Assembly: GCF_003289645.1 (NCBI RefSeq)
Contig: NZ_QLYX01000011.1
Location: 1-64,000 of the forward strand
Direction: 5' to 3'
Length of the DNA: 64,000 nucleotides
DNA from: Actinomadura craniellae
GTDB taxonomy: Bacteria > Actinomycetota > Actinomycetes > Streptosporangiales > Streptosporangiaceae
The position numbers and the translations under genes were made by a program. Below the pieces are notes generated by a model. That model was not told the DNA's origin. It saw only the letters and a list, made by a program, of their open reading frames with translations, and made no database searches. This document shows positions 7,685 to 15,592 of this stretch, in pieces; position 1 is the stretch's first letter; every line of letters begins with the position of its first letter.

Positions 7685-9199
7685 ATGGACGTGGAGATCC
7701 TGGGCCGGGTGCTGTCCACCCTGCCGGGCGACGACGACCACCCCTACCGGACGGGCCCCTGGCGCCCGCAGACCACCGAGTGGCGCGCCGACGACCTGAC
7801 GGTGGTGGCCGGCGAGATCCCGGCCGACCTCGACGGCGTCTACCTGCGCAACACCGAGAACCCGGTGCACCCGGCGGTGGAGCGCTACCACCCCTTCGAC
7901 GGCGACGGCATGATCCACGTGGTGGGCTTCCGGGACGGGAAGGCGTTCTACCGCAACCGGTTCGTCCGCACCGACGGCCTGCTGGCCGAGCGGGAGGCCG
8001 GCGGCCCGCTGTGGGCCGGCATCGCCGAGCGGCCGAGCAAGTCGCCCCGCCAGGACGGCTGGGGCGCCCGCGGCCGGATGAAGGACGCCTCCAGCACCGA
8101 CGTCGTCGTGCACGCCGGGACGGCGCTCACCAGCTTCTACCAGTGCGGCGACCTCTACCGGCTCGACCCGCTCACCCTGGACGACCTCGGCAAGTCCGGC
8201 TGGGGCGGCGCCTTCCCCGCCGAGGGCGTCTCGGCGCACACCAAGGTGGACGAGCACACCGGCGAGCTGCTGTTCTTCAACTACGGCACGGCCGCCCCCT
8301 ACATGCACTACGGGGTGGTGGACGCCGACAACCGGCTCGTCCACTACACCGAGGTGCCGCTGCCCGGGCCCCGGCTGCCGCACGACATGGCGTTCACCGA
8401 GAACTACGCGATCCTCAACGACTGCCCGCTGTTCTGGGAACCGGAACTGCTCGCCAAGGGCGCCTACGCGTCCCGGTTCCACCCGGAGCTGCCCACCCGG
8501 CTGGGCGTCCTGCCGCGGCGCGGCGGCGCGGCCGAGATCCGCTGGTTCGAGGCCGCCCCCACGTACGTGCTGCACTGGGTGAACGCCTACGAGGACGGCG
8601 ACGAGATCGTCCTTGACGGCTTCTTCCAGGGCGACCCCGAACCCAAGGACGACGGGTTCGGCGACAAGTACCGGCGGATGTTCCGCTTCCTGGCGATCGA
8701 CCGCATGCAGACGCGGCTGCACCGCTGGCGGCTGAACCTGGTGACCGGGCGGTGCACCGAGGAGCAGCTGACCGACTCGATCACCGAGTTCGGCGTGCTG
8801 AACAACAGCTTCGGCGGCCGCCGGCACCGGTACGCCTACGCCACGTCCGGCGTGGAGGGCTGGTTCCTGTTCAACGGGCTGGTCCGGCACGACGTGCTGA
8901 CCGGTGCGGAGGAGCGGTTCACTCTGCCGGAGGGCGTCTACGGCAGCGAGCCCGCGATGGCGCCCAGAGTGGGCGCGACCAGTGAAGACGACGGCTACAT
9001 TGTTACTTTGACCACCGACATGAACGAAGATCTTTCCGAGTGTCTGATCTTCGACGCGGCGCGGCTCGCGGACGGACCCATCGCCCGCGTCCGGCTGCCG
9101 GAACGGATCTCCAGCGGTACGCACGCCACGTGGGCGTCCGGAGCATCCCTGCCCGGCTGGTCCGACGCGGAGTCCCCGGCCACCGCGGTCGACCTGTGA
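7685..9199 (+). CDS. Carotenoid/stilbene cleavage oxygenase family protein
   Basis: A 504-residue seven-bladed-propeller non-haem iron oxygenase that cleaves a carbon-carbon double bond with O2. All four iron-binding histidines can be placed: H185 (SAHTKVD), H233 (LPHDMAFTENY), H297 (YVLHWVNAYED) and H480 (SGTHATW). Family members cleave carotenoids, apocarotenoids, lignostilbenes or other alkenyl phenols; the sequence alone does not pick one. It sits in an operon with a thiolase, a regulator and an acyl-CoA ligase, next to a CoA-dependent degradation set, which favours a catabolic role on an alkenyl-aromatic or isoprenoid compound over pigment metabolism. Confidence 0.88.
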   Translation: MDVEILGRVLSTLPGDDDHPYRTGPWRPQTTEWRADDLTVVAGEIPADLDGVYLRNTENPVHPAVERYHPFDGDGMIHVVGFRDGKAFYRNRFVRTDGLLAEREAGGPLWAGIAERPSKSPRQDGWGARGRMKDASSTDVVVHAGTALTSFYQCGDLYRLDPLTLDDLGKSGWGGAFPAEGVSAHTKVDEHTGELLFFNYGTAAPYMHYGVVDADNRLVHYTEVPLPGPRLPHDMAFTENYAILNDCPLFWEPELLAKGAYASRFHPELPTRLGVLPRRGGAAEIRWFEAAPTYVLHWVNAYEDGDEIVLDGFFQGDPEPKDDGFGDKYRRMFRFLAIDRMQTRLHRWRLNLVTGRCTEEQLTDSITEFGVLNNSFGGRRHRYAYATSGVEGWFLFNGLVRHDVLTGAEERFTLPEGVYGSEPAMAPRVGATSEDDGYIVTLTTDMNEDLSECLIFDAARLADGPIARVRLPERISSGTHATWASGASLPGWSDAESPATAVDL

Positions 9200-9214
9200 A
9201 AGGCGACCTTTTCG

Positions 9215-10198
9215 TTGACCCAGCGCGACGTCTCCACGGACGGCTCCCCCCGGCCACTCGTCCACCCTCCGGACCGGCCGACCCGGTTGCCGGCCGGGGG
9301 GACCAACGCGGTCGGGCTCACCCTCGGGCTGATCGGCGACGAGTGGAACCTGCTGATCCTGCGGTACGCGCTGCTGGGCGTCCGCCGGTACGGGGAGTGG
9401 CGCAAGGCGCTGCCGATCTCGCACGCGGTGCTCACCCGCCGGCTCTCCGCGCTGACCGAGATGGGCGTCTTCGAGCGGGTGGAGTACCAGGCGAGCGCCC
9501 GGCGCTTCGAGTACGTCCTCACCCGCCGGGGACGTGACCTGTGGCCGGTGCTGCTGACGATCTGGGCATGGGAGTCGCGATGGGTGACCGCCCACGTGGA
9601 GCAGCTGCCCAGGATGGTGCACCGGGGCTGCGGCCAGGAGTTCCGGCCGGTGTTCGGCTGCGCCGCCTGCGGCCGGGCGGTGGACCCCCGCGACGTCGAC
9701 GGCGGCTTCGGGCCGAGCGGGAGCTGGAACCGCTCCGTCCCCGAAGTGACCACCCGGCGCAGGTCGTCGTCGACCGAGGGGGCGGGCCTGTTCCCCGAGA
9801 CGATGGCGCTGATCGGCAACCGCTGGTCGGCGACCCTGCTGGGCGCCGCGTTCCAGGGCGCGCACCGCTTCCGGGACTTCGAGCAGCGGCTCGGCGCCCC
9901 GCCGACGATCATCTCCGACCGGCTGCGGGTCTTCTGCGAGCTGGGCGTCTTCGCCCAGTCGCCCGGTGCCGAGCGGGCCGACTGGCTCAGCTACCACCTC
10001 ACCGAGAAGGGACGCGCCTTCTACCCGGTCATCATGACCGCCATCGACTGGGGCCAGCGCTGGTTCCGGGCCGCGGAAGGCCCCGCGCTGGTCTACACGC
10101 ATCGCGAGTGCGGCCAGGACTTCCAGGTCCGGCTGTCCTGCAACCAGTGCTCCGCGCTCCTGCGGGGCACCGAGGTGTCCGTGGAACCCGGCGCCTGA
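9215..10198 (+). CDS. Tandem HxlR-type transcriptional regulator with Cys motifs
   Basis: A 327-residue protein made of two HxlR winged-helix modules, about residues 28-130 and 180-290. Each is followed by a related cysteine motif, HRGCGQEFRPVFGCAACG and HRECGQDFQVRLSCNQCS, so the whole module including its possible zinc knuckle is duplicated. HxlR proteins normally are about 110 residues and act as dimers; here a pseudo-dimer is covalently built in. TTG 9215 is the likely start, with AAAGG about ten bases before it. Lying inside the catabolic operon, it is the best candidate in the window for the regulator of the four 16-bp elements. That link is inferred. Confidence 0.8.
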   Translation: MTQRDVSTDGSPRPLVHPPDRPTRLPAGGTNAVGLTLGLIGDEWNLLILRYALLGVRRYGEWRKALPISHAVLTRRLSALTEMGVFERVEYQASARRFEYVLTRRGRDLWPVLLTIWAWESRWVTAHVEQLPRMVHRGCGQEFRPVFGCAACGRAVDPRDVDGGFGPSGSWNRSVPEVTTRRRSSSTEGAGLFPETMALIGNRWSATLLGAAFQGAHRFRDFEQRLGAPPTIISDRLRVFCELGVFAQSPGAERADWLSYHLTEKGRAFYPVIMTAIDWGQRWFRAAEGPALVYTHRECGQDFQVRLSCNQCSALLRGTEVSVEPGA

Positions 10199-10243
10199 TC
10201 AGCCACGCTCCGCCCCTGGTGGCGGGGAGGGGAGACTCACGCC

Positions 10244-11752
10244 ATGCCCCCGTCCGTCCCTGACCTCCTCCGCGACTCCGCCGCCAAGGCCCCCGACGTC
10301 CTCGCCGTCACCGGCGACGGCCGGGCGATCCGCTACGGGGAGCTGGACGAGCGGTCCGACCGGGTCGCCGACCTGCTCGCCGCGCTGCCGCCCGGCGCCC
10401 GGGTCGGCTACGTGGACCGCAACGCCACCGAGTACTTCGAGTTGCTGTTCGGGGCGGCCAAGGCCGGAGTGGTGCTGGTGCCGCTGAACTTCCGGCTCGC
10501 CGCCAAGGAAATGCGCTGGATCATCGCCGACGCGGACGTGTCCCTGGTCGTCGCCGGGCCGGAGCACGCCTCTTCGCTCACCGACCTGGACGTCCCCGTG
10601 ATCGCCGTGGGCGAGCCGTACGAGCGCTGGCTGGCCAGTGGCGAGCCGCGCGACCCCCGCCGGGAGGCGCCCGGCGACGGGCTGCTGGTGCTCATGTACT
10701 CGTCCGGGACGACCGGCCGGCCCAAGGGCGTGCACATCACCGCGGCCGGGCTGGCCGCCGGCGTCGAGCTGTTCGGCGCGTGCTTCGACGTCGGCCCCGA
10801 CTCGGTCAGCATGGTACCGATCCCCTACTTCCACATCGCCGGGGCGGGCTGGGCGCTGATCACCCTGGCCCGCGGCGGCACCCTGGTGCAGTCGCGCGAG
10901 CCGACCCCCGGGTCGATGCTGGCCCAGCTCGTGGACCACCGGGTCACGCACACCGCCATGGTCCCCGCCGTCATCCAGGTGATGTGCGAGCTGCCCGCCG
11001 CCCGGGACGCCGACTTCTCGGCGCTGCGGCAGATCGTGTACGGCGCGTCGCCCATCTCCGAGCCGCTGCTGGCCCGGGCGGTGGCGCTGTTCGGCGCGGA
11101 GTTCTTCCAGTCCTACGGGCTGACCGAGACCATCGGGGTGACCACCCTGCTCGGCCCCGACCAGCACCGCCCCGACAACCCCGTGCCCGGCCGGCTGCGC
11201 TCCGCCGGGAAGGCGGTGCCCGGCATGGAGGTCGCCGTCGTGGACCTGGAGACCGGCGAGCCCGCCGCCCCCGACGTGGTCGGCGAGGTCGTGGTCCGCG
11301 GCCCGTGCGTGACGACCGGCTACTGGCGCAACCCCGAGGCCACCGCCGAGGCGTTCCTGCCCGGCGGCTGGCTGCGCACCGGCGACGCGGGTTCCCTGGA
11401 CGCCGACGGCTACCTGTACCTGCACGACCGCCTCAAAGACATGATCATCAGCGGCGGCGAGAACGTGTATCCGGCGGAGGTGGAGAGCGTCCTCGCCGGC
11501 CACCCCGGCGTGCTGGAGTCCGCGGTGATCGGCGTGCCGTCCGACCGCTGGGGCGAGGTCCCGCACGCCGTGGTGGTCCGCCGCCCCGGCGCTCCCGAGG
11601 TTGCGGAGGCCGAGCTGATCTCCTGGCTGCGCGACCGCCTGGCCCACTACAAGTGCCCGGCCGCCGTGACGTTCGTGGACGCCCTCCCCCGCAACGCCTC
11701 CGGCAAGGTCCTCAAGCGCGAACTCCGCCGCCCCTGGCACGAGAACCCCTGA
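10244..11752 (+). CDS. Acyl-CoA synthetase (AMP-forming)
   Basis: A 502-residue ANL-family ligase that activates a carboxylic acid as acyl-AMP and then acyl-CoA. It carries YSSGTTGRPKGVH (P-loop A3), YGLTETIG (A5), GDAGSLDADGYLYLHDR (A7), KDMIISGGENVYPAEVE (A8) and NASGKVLKREL with the A10 lysine. GGGGAGGGGAG precedes ATG 10244. It closes the plus operon. Its closest relative in the window is the ligase at 19955-21529, which shares long stretches, so the two probably use related acids. Confidence 0.9.
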   Translation: MPPSVPDLLRDSAAKAPDVLAVTGDGRAIRYGELDERSDRVADLLAALPPGARVGYVDRNATEYFELLFGAAKAGVVLVPLNFRLAAKEMRWIIADADVSLVVAGPEHASSLTDLDVPVIAVGEPYERWLASGEPRDPRREAPGDGLLVLMYSSGTTGRPKGVHITAAGLAAGVELFGACFDVGPDSVSMVPIPYFHIAGAGWALITLARGGTLVQSREPTPGSMLAQLVDHRVTHTAMVPAVIQVMCELPAARDADFSALRQIVYGASPISEPLLARAVALFGAEFFQSYGLTETIGVTTLLGPDQHRPDNPVPGRLRSAGKAVPGMEVAVVDLETGEPAAPDVVGEVVVRGPCVTTGYWRNPEATAEAFLPGGWLRTGDAGSLDADGYLYLHDRLKDMIISGGENVYPAEVESVLAGHPGVLESAVIGVPSDRWGEVPHAVVVRRPGAPEVAEAELISWLRDRLAHYKCPAAVTFVDALPRNASGKVLKRELRRPWHENP

Positions 11753-11788
11753 CCGGACGCCCGGCAGCACCCAGCCGGCCCAGCCAAC

Positions 11789-11846
11789 GCTGATCCTTCA
11801 GGATCCAGGGCGCTCCAGCACCCCGGATGCTGAAGGATCAGCCAGG
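11789..11846. repeat. 58-bp hairpin repeat, unit 1
   Basis: The unit begins GCTGATCCTTCAG and ends CTGAAGGATCAGCCAGG, so the 11-mer TGATCCTTCAG (11791-11801) is inverted at 11830-11840. Unit 2 follows with a 73-base period. The element lies downstream of the acyl-CoA ligase and may act as a terminator or belong to a small dispersed repeat family. Confidence 0.6.
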
Positions 11847-11861
11847 CCAAAGCCTTGGCTT

Positions 11862-11919
11862 GCTGATCCTTCAGCTTTCGGGGTGCTCTGACGCACCGAA
11901 TCCTGAAGGATCAGCCAGG
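11862..11919. repeat. 58-bp hairpin repeat, unit 2
   Basis: Same outer arms as unit 1: TGATCCTTCAG at 11864-11874 and its complement at 11903-11913, with the same GCCAGG tail. The interior differs and contains its own small stem GGTGC/GCACC. Conservation of arms but not of interior suggests selection on the hairpin or recent duplication with drift. The rest of the 11753-12070 gap shows no gene. Confidence 0.6.
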
Positions 11920-12070
11920 TTTCGCCCTCGGCTGCCCGGGGCGGGGTGGCGGCCCCTGAAATCATCTCGCCCGTGCTCACCTCGTCAGGTACGCTCGCGG
12001 GGTTGTTTTCGCTGGTGGGGTCCGTGTGCGGCCTCCCCGGTGGTTTCCGGGCGGAGAGTGGGTTTCGTCG

Positions 12071-12451
12071 ATGGCGTGTCGGATCAGTGAGCTCGTGCTC
12101 GGTTGCCGCGACCCCGAGGTGCTGGCGCGGTTCTGGTGCGAGGTCCTGGACTTCGTCGTGCTCGACCGCGAGGACGACGGCACGCTGGAGATCGGGCCGC
12201 GCGAGGGGTTCGGCGGCCCGCAGCCGACGATCATCCTCAGCCGCAGGGACGAGCCGGAGCCCGGGAAGTCCCGGCTGCACATCGACGTCAACGCCACCGA
12301 CCGCGATCAGGACGCCGAACTCGAACGCCTGCTGGCGCTCGGTGCGCGCCGGGCCGACATCGGCCAGACGGGCGAGGAGCAGTGGCATGTCCTGGCCGAC
12401 CCCGAAGGCAACGAGTTCTGCCTGCTCAAGGCCCGCCTCAACCCCCTCTGA
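12071..12451 (+). CDS. VOC-family (glyoxalase-like) protein
   Basis: A 126-residue protein starting MACRISELVLGCRDPEVLARFWCEVLDF, a single vicinal-oxygen-chelate module typical of small actinomycete glyoxalase-like proteins. The FW-x-VLDF element, the central LHIDVNATD and the terminal VLADPEGNEFCLL are the usual landmarks. Such proteins bind a metal and small molecules or give drug resistance by sequestration; no substrate can be assigned. ATG 12071 is chosen because the alignment begins there. It stands alone between the hairpin repeats and the convergent methyltransferase gene. Confidence 0.75.
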   Translation: MACRISELVLGCRDPEVLARFWCEVLDFVVLDREDDGTLEIGPREGFGGPQPTIILSRRDEPEPGKSRLHIDVNATDRDQDAELERLLALGARRADIGQTGEEQWHVLADPEGNEFCLLKARLNPL

Positions 12452-12618
12452 CGCTCATCGGTCACGCCTCGGCGGTACCTCAGATGCCGAAGGGTCATGG
12501 GGTCGTCCGGGGCAGTGGTGGTCACGGTCAGGAGCTCTGGTCGCCGCGGTGAGTCCGGTGGGCGGGCCGGCTTCGACGTGTCCGTCTCCGGGGCGGGGCG
12601 GGCGCCGTCCCGGCGGAC

Positions 12619-13443
12619 TCAGCTGAGATCGTCCGGGTCGTCCAGCCAGATCCGCTGACCCTCGGGGGTCACGAGGAGGCCGGTTCCGGCGCTGTTCCCG
12701 TGCCGCCGGGCTTTCTCGCGTTGCGCCCGAAGCATCATGTAGTTCACCTCGCCGTAGAACCTGCCCACGGCCGTTCCGTCGTCCCTGACCGTCAGGCTGG
12801 TGAGCTGGCCCGTGTCCGGGGAGGGCATCCAGGGGAGCACGATGATTCCGCCCGGCCGTGTCTGCCGTACCCACTCGTAGGGGACGGTGGCCACACCACA
12901 CGTGACGTGGACGCGGTCGTACGGTGCCTTCTCGGGCAATCCCTCCGCTCCGTCCCCGAGGACGAGCCGGGGGCCGCACCCGGCTTTCTTGAGGTTCACG
13001 GCCGCCTCGGCGAGCACGGCCGGATCGACTTCCATGCTCGTGACGTTCTCGTCCCCGACCTGGCTGGACAGCAACCCGGCCGTCCAGCCGGTCCCTGTTC
13101 CGATCTCCAGCACGCGGGATCCGGCACCGGGGTTCAGCAGCGACAGACCGGCGAGGATGACGCTCGGCGCGGACAGCGAAGACGTGTACTCACCGGCCCC
13201 CGTGGCCACGTCGGTCGCCCCGTCGTCGAGCTGGGTGACGATCGCCATGTCCGCGTAGGCGGCATCCAGCCACGCATCCGGGTCCTGGTTCCGGTCGATG
13301 AGATATCCGGCCCCGCCGTCCGGCGTCGCCCACGCCCTGTCAGGGACGAAAAGGTGGCGAGGCGCGTTTCGGAGCGGCGCCCGCCACCTGCTGATGTCCC
13401 CGAGCCGCTCCAGCCCCGCCACCATGGCGTCGAGCCGGTTCAC
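12619..13443 (-). CDS. PIMT-like O-methyltransferase, probable RiPP tailoring enzyme
   Basis: A 274-residue SAM-dependent enzyme related to protein-L-isoaspartate O-methyltransferase. The SAM loop is VLEIGTGTGW (111-120), followed by the acidic strand end MEVDP and LVLGDGAEGLPE; APRHLFVPDRAW near residue 30 is the usual PIMT N-terminal landmark. It is longer than housekeeping PIMT (about 210 residues), with extra C-terminal sequence ending RIWLDDPDDLS. Its GTG start overlaps the stop of a 36-codon gene as GTGA, so enzyme and peptide are translationally coupled. PIMT homologues paired with a short precursor define imiditides, in which an Asp is methylated and closes to aspartimide. A lone repair methyltransferase is the alternative. 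Confidence 0.85.
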   Translation of the reverse strand: MNRLDAMVAGLERLGDISRWRAPLRNAPRHLFVPDRAWATPDGGAGYLIDRNQDPDAWLDAAYADMAIVTQLDDGATDVATGAGEYTSSLSAPSVILAGLSLLNPGAGSRVLEIGTGTGWTAGLLSSQVGDENVTSMEVDPAVLAEAAVNLKKAGCGPRLVLGDGAEGLPEKAPYDRVHVTCGVATVPYEWVRQTRPGGIIVLPWMPSPDTGQLTSLTVRDDGTAVGRFYGEVNYMMLRAQREKARRHGNSAGTGLLVTPEGQRIWLDDPDDLS

Positions 13444-13550
13444 TTACCGTCCTTCTCGTGCTTACCGCCACCGGGAGGATTCTCCTTCTCGGGCGGCGGG
13501 ATCGGCCTATCCCATTTGCCCTCTTTGCTTGGAGTGTCATGCTTCCCCAT
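13440..13550 (-). CDS. 36-residue candidate RiPP precursor (imiditide-like)
   Basis: The open frame begins ATG 13550 and encodes 36 residues, starting MGKHDTPSKEGKWDRPIPPP and ending GGGKHEKDGK. It is strongly hydrophilic, rich in Lys, Glu, Pro and Gly, with three Asp residues (in HDT, WDR and KDG) that a PIMT-type enzyme could methylate. AGAGGAG lies seven bases before the ATG and a TTGTTG-N17-TAATCT promoter lies 30 bases further up. The stop overlaps the methyltransferase GTG start. Clear ribosome site, promoter and coupling argue for a real gene; a purely regulatory leader peptide is the other possibility. No cysteines, so lanthionine chemistry is excluded. Confidence 0.72.
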   Translation of the reverse strand: MGKHDTPSKEGKWDRPIPPPEKENPPGGGKHEKDGK

Positions 13551-13579
13551 GCGGCAACTCCTCTCTGTGGATTTTCTGC

Positions 13580-13608
13580 AGATTACGCTAGCTTTCGCTC
13601 TCCAACAA
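13580..13608 (-). promoter_or_regulatory. Promoter of the peptide-methyltransferase operon
   Basis: On the minus strand TTGTTG (complement of 13603-13608) is separated by 17 bases from TAATCT (complement of 13580-13585), in an AT-richer stretch upstream of the 36-residue peptide gene. Spacing and hexamers fit a housekeeping-type promoter. Confidence 0.5.
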
Positions 13609-13678
13609 AGGAAAGGAAGGTACGGAATTTCGTTATACCTATCGGGTTAGGTTTCTGTTCCTGGGCGCGGCTCGGTGG

Positions 13679-13730
13679 ATGATCCTGGAGTATTCGAGGG
13701 GCCATGGCACCTCGAATACTCCAGGATCAT
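13679..13730. terminator. Long perfect hairpin
   Basis: A perfect 21-bp inverted repeat (arms 13679-13699 and 13710-13730, arm start ATGATCCTGG) encloses a ten-base loop containing GCCATGGC. It lies 43 bases beyond the stop of the RsbW-like gene and upstream of the peptide promoter, so it probably terminates the former. There is no T-run. The arm shares ATGATCCT with nothing else I noticed, so it is distinct from the 58-bp repeats at 11.8 kb. Confidence 0.5.
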
Positions 13731-13772
13731 GGGGAGTGCCCCAGGGCGGTGGTGGCCATGGCCAGGTATTCG

Positions 13773-14150
13773 TTACAGGCAGCGTGCCCAGACCACTTTT
13801 CCGGTGGGTGTGGGGTGGTAGCCGCACTCGCTCGACAGCGCTTCGACGATGCGCAGGCCACGGCCGGACAGGTCGTTCTCGGTGGGGTCCTGCCGTCGGG
13901 GCGCCTCGGGTGAGCAGTCCTCCACCTGGATCAGCGGCTTGCCGCCGTCGAGGTACACCCGGACCTCCACCGCCCGGTCCGGCGGGGACTTGCGCACCGC
14001 GTTGCTGACCAGCTCCGAAACGACCAGGACGGCGTTCTCCACCAGGTGCGGGCAGCCCAGGGACACCAGATGGTTGCGCGTGCGGTCCCTGGCCATGCCC
14101 ACCGACGCCGGAACCGGAGCGAGGCGGACGCGCAGCGGCCGGGAACTCAT
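13773..14150 (-). CDS. RsbW/SpoIIAB-like ATP-binding protein
   Basis: A 125-residue GHKL ATPase fold of the anti-sigma-factor type. The N box is VVSELVSNAVRKS, the G1 box VEDCSPEAP and the G2 box GRGLRIVEAL. Actinomycetes have dozens of such short single-domain proteins, many beside DUF397/DUF5753 genes as here; they may bind sigma factors or anti-sigma antagonists. The gene is divergent from the Scr1-like regulator across a 246-base gap. Target unknown. Confidence 0.85.
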   Translation of the reverse strand: MSSRPLRVRLAPVPASVGMARDRTRNHLVSLGCPHLVENAVLVVSELVSNAVRKSPPDRAVEVRVYLDGGKPLIQVEDCSPEAPRRQDPTENDLSGRGLRIVEALSSECGYHPTPTGKVVWARCL

Positions 14151-14351
14151 GCCCGTGCCGCCGTGTGAACCCTGGTGGCCGTGCTCGCGGTGCCGGTTCG
14201 GACAGGCGGGCGGCAGGTCGTCGGCGGGTGGAAGGCGTGCAGGGGGTGCAGGGGGTCTCGTCTGCGCATTGGCGCTCCCGGATCTGGGGATCCGCCGGCT
14301 GGGGCGTCCCGGTCTTTGAATCGCTGGGACAAGGGTGGCTTGCCTGCCATA

Positions 14352-14382
14352 CGTTGACTACGCGAGTTCAGCAAATTCAACG
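14352..14382. promoter_or_regulatory. Inverted repeat upstream of the Scr1-like gene
   Basis: CGTTGA (about 14352-14357) is repeated inverted as TCAACG just before the ribosome site of the helix-turn-helix gene, with TTGAC also readable as a -35. It could be an autoregulatory operator. The arms are short and the evidence is weak. Confidence 0.25.
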
Positions 14383-14396
14383 AGAGGGTGGCGGCG

Positions 14397-15206
14397 GTGG
14401 ACCAGCGGAGCGGGCTCGATCCGGACGGGAACCTGTGGGATCTTATCGCCTGCGAACTGCGTGTACGACGGCAAGAAAGGGAACTGTCACTGGCTGCTGT
14501 CGGTGAGATCATCAACCGGGATCGGTCGTTGGTCGCCCATGTTGAATCCGGGCACACCAAGCTCCAGGCGGCGCACGCGGTCAAGCTCGACAGGGCTTGG
14601 AACACCGGGGGGCTCTTCCAGCGCCTGGTCAAGTTCGCCAAGGCCGGGCACGACGTCGAGTGGTTCAAGACCCACCTGGAGCACGAGGGCAAGGCCTCGC
14701 ACCTGAGGATCTGGGAGTTGGGCTGGGTGCCCGGCCTCTTCCAGACCGAGGGCTATGCCCGCGCGATGTTCGAGGCGGCCGGAGTGGAAGATGTCGAAGA
14801 AGGTGTCCGGGCACGTCTGAGCCGTCAAGAATGCCTGAACCGCAAGCCCCGCCCGAGAATATGGGTGATCTTGGACGAGGGCGTTCTGGAGCAACCGGTC
14901 GGTGGCCCCGAGATCATGCGTGAGCAGCTCGCGCGTTTGGTGGAGTTGGCCCAGCAGCCCAACATCACCATACGAATAGTGCCGAGATCCGTCGGTGCCC
15001 ACGTCGGTCGGGACGGCTCCTTCAAGATCATGACTGTTGACGGTTCTGATGTGGTCTACACCCAGGCGCCCGGAGGAGGGAGGCTTGTCCAGGATGCGAC
15101 TGAGATACCCTCGTACCGCGTATGGTTTGACCTCATTGGAGATGTCGCGCTACCCAAAGACGCATCCTTGCGCCTGCTCAAAGAAGCGATGGAGCGGTTT
15201 TCATGA
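14397..15206 (+). CDS. XRE/DUF5753 (Scr1-like) regulator
   Basis: A protein of about 269 residues with an N-terminal helix-turn-helix (ELSLAAVGEIINRDRSLVAH) and a DUF5753 domain running from ELGWVPGLFQTEGYARAMF to the C-terminus. In Streptomyces such proteins partner with small DUF397 proteins and RsbW-like ATPases in developmental and antibiotic control modules (BldB/WhiJ-type), and related pairs have been described as toxin-antitoxin-like. Two GTGs are possible; 14397 lies nine bases after GAGAGG, while 14388 touches it, so 14397 is preferred. Its stop overlaps the first DUF397 start (ATGA). Confidence 0.87.
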   Translation: MDQRSGLDPDGNLWDLIACELRVRRQERELSLAAVGEIINRDRSLVAHVESGHTKLQAAHAVKLDRAWNTGGLFQRLVKFAKAGHDVEWFKTHLEHEGKASHLRIWELGWVPGLFQTEGYARAMFEAAGVEDVEEGVRARLSRQECLNRKPRPRIWVILDEGVLEQPVGGPEIMREQLARLVELAQQPNITIRIVPRSVGAHVGRDGSFKIMTVDGSDVVYTQAPGGGRLVQDATEIPSYRVWFDLIGDVALPKDASLRLLKEAMERFS

Positions 15207-15394
15207 TCACGTGGCGGAAGTCCAGCCGGAGCGGTAGCACCACGATCCAGTCTGACTGCGTTGAGGTCGCACGGCTCGATGGAAACGTGGCACTCAGGGA
15301 CTCCAAGAACCCCGGCGGCGGTCACCTCATCCTGCCGGCCGACGGTTTCGCCGCCCTCCTGCACCGCCTCAAGCACGACGAGCCCACCCCCTGA
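15203..15394 (+). CDS. DUF397 protein (first copy)
   Basis: A 63-residue protein with the DUF397 pattern TWRKSSRSG, then DCVEVA, VALRDSKNPGGGHL and a closing FAALLHRLK helix. It is translationally coupled to the preceding DUF5753 regulator and is its probable small partner; in comparable modules the DUF397 protein counteracts or is bound by the helix-turn-helix protein. No enzymatic residues are expected. Confidence 0.88.
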   Translation: MITWRKSSRSGSTTIQSDCVEVARLDGNVALRDSKNPGGGHLILPADGFAALLHRLKHDEPTP

Positions 15395-15403
15395 GCGGCC
15401 TCG

Positions 15404-15592
15404 GTGACCCGATGGAGAAAGTCCAGCCATAGCGCCGACACCGGTCAGACGGATTGCGTCGAGATCGCGCGTCTTCCGCTGGCGGTCGGCGTTCGAGACA
15501 GCAAGGCTCCCGAGGGCGGTCACCTGACCCTCTCGGCCGACGATTTCGCCGCTCTGATCGCCCGCGTGAAGCGGGATGAGCCGCCCCTCTGA
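15404..15592 (+). CDS. DUF397 protein (second copy)
   Basis: A 62-residue paralogue of the preceding gene, with RWRKSSHSA, DCVEIARLPLAVGVRDSKAP, GGHLTLSADDFAALI. It starts at GTG 15404, nine bases after the first copy ends. The two align over their whole length but differ at many positions, so this is an old tandem duplication, not a recent one. Two DUF397 proteins behind one DUF5753 regulator may allow different binding partners. Confidence 0.85.
   Translation: MTRWRKSSHSADTGQTDCVEIARLPLAVGVRDSKAPEGGHLTLSADDFAALIARVKRDEPPL

Noticed and set aside
11789-11919. Possible CRISPR-like repeats
   Set aside because: Only two units, each a large hairpin with a 15-base separation and no spacers of uniform length; no cas genes nearby.
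12071-12451. VOC protein as part of the imiditide-like locus
   Set aside because: It is convergent with the methyltransferase and separated by 167 bases, with no coupling.
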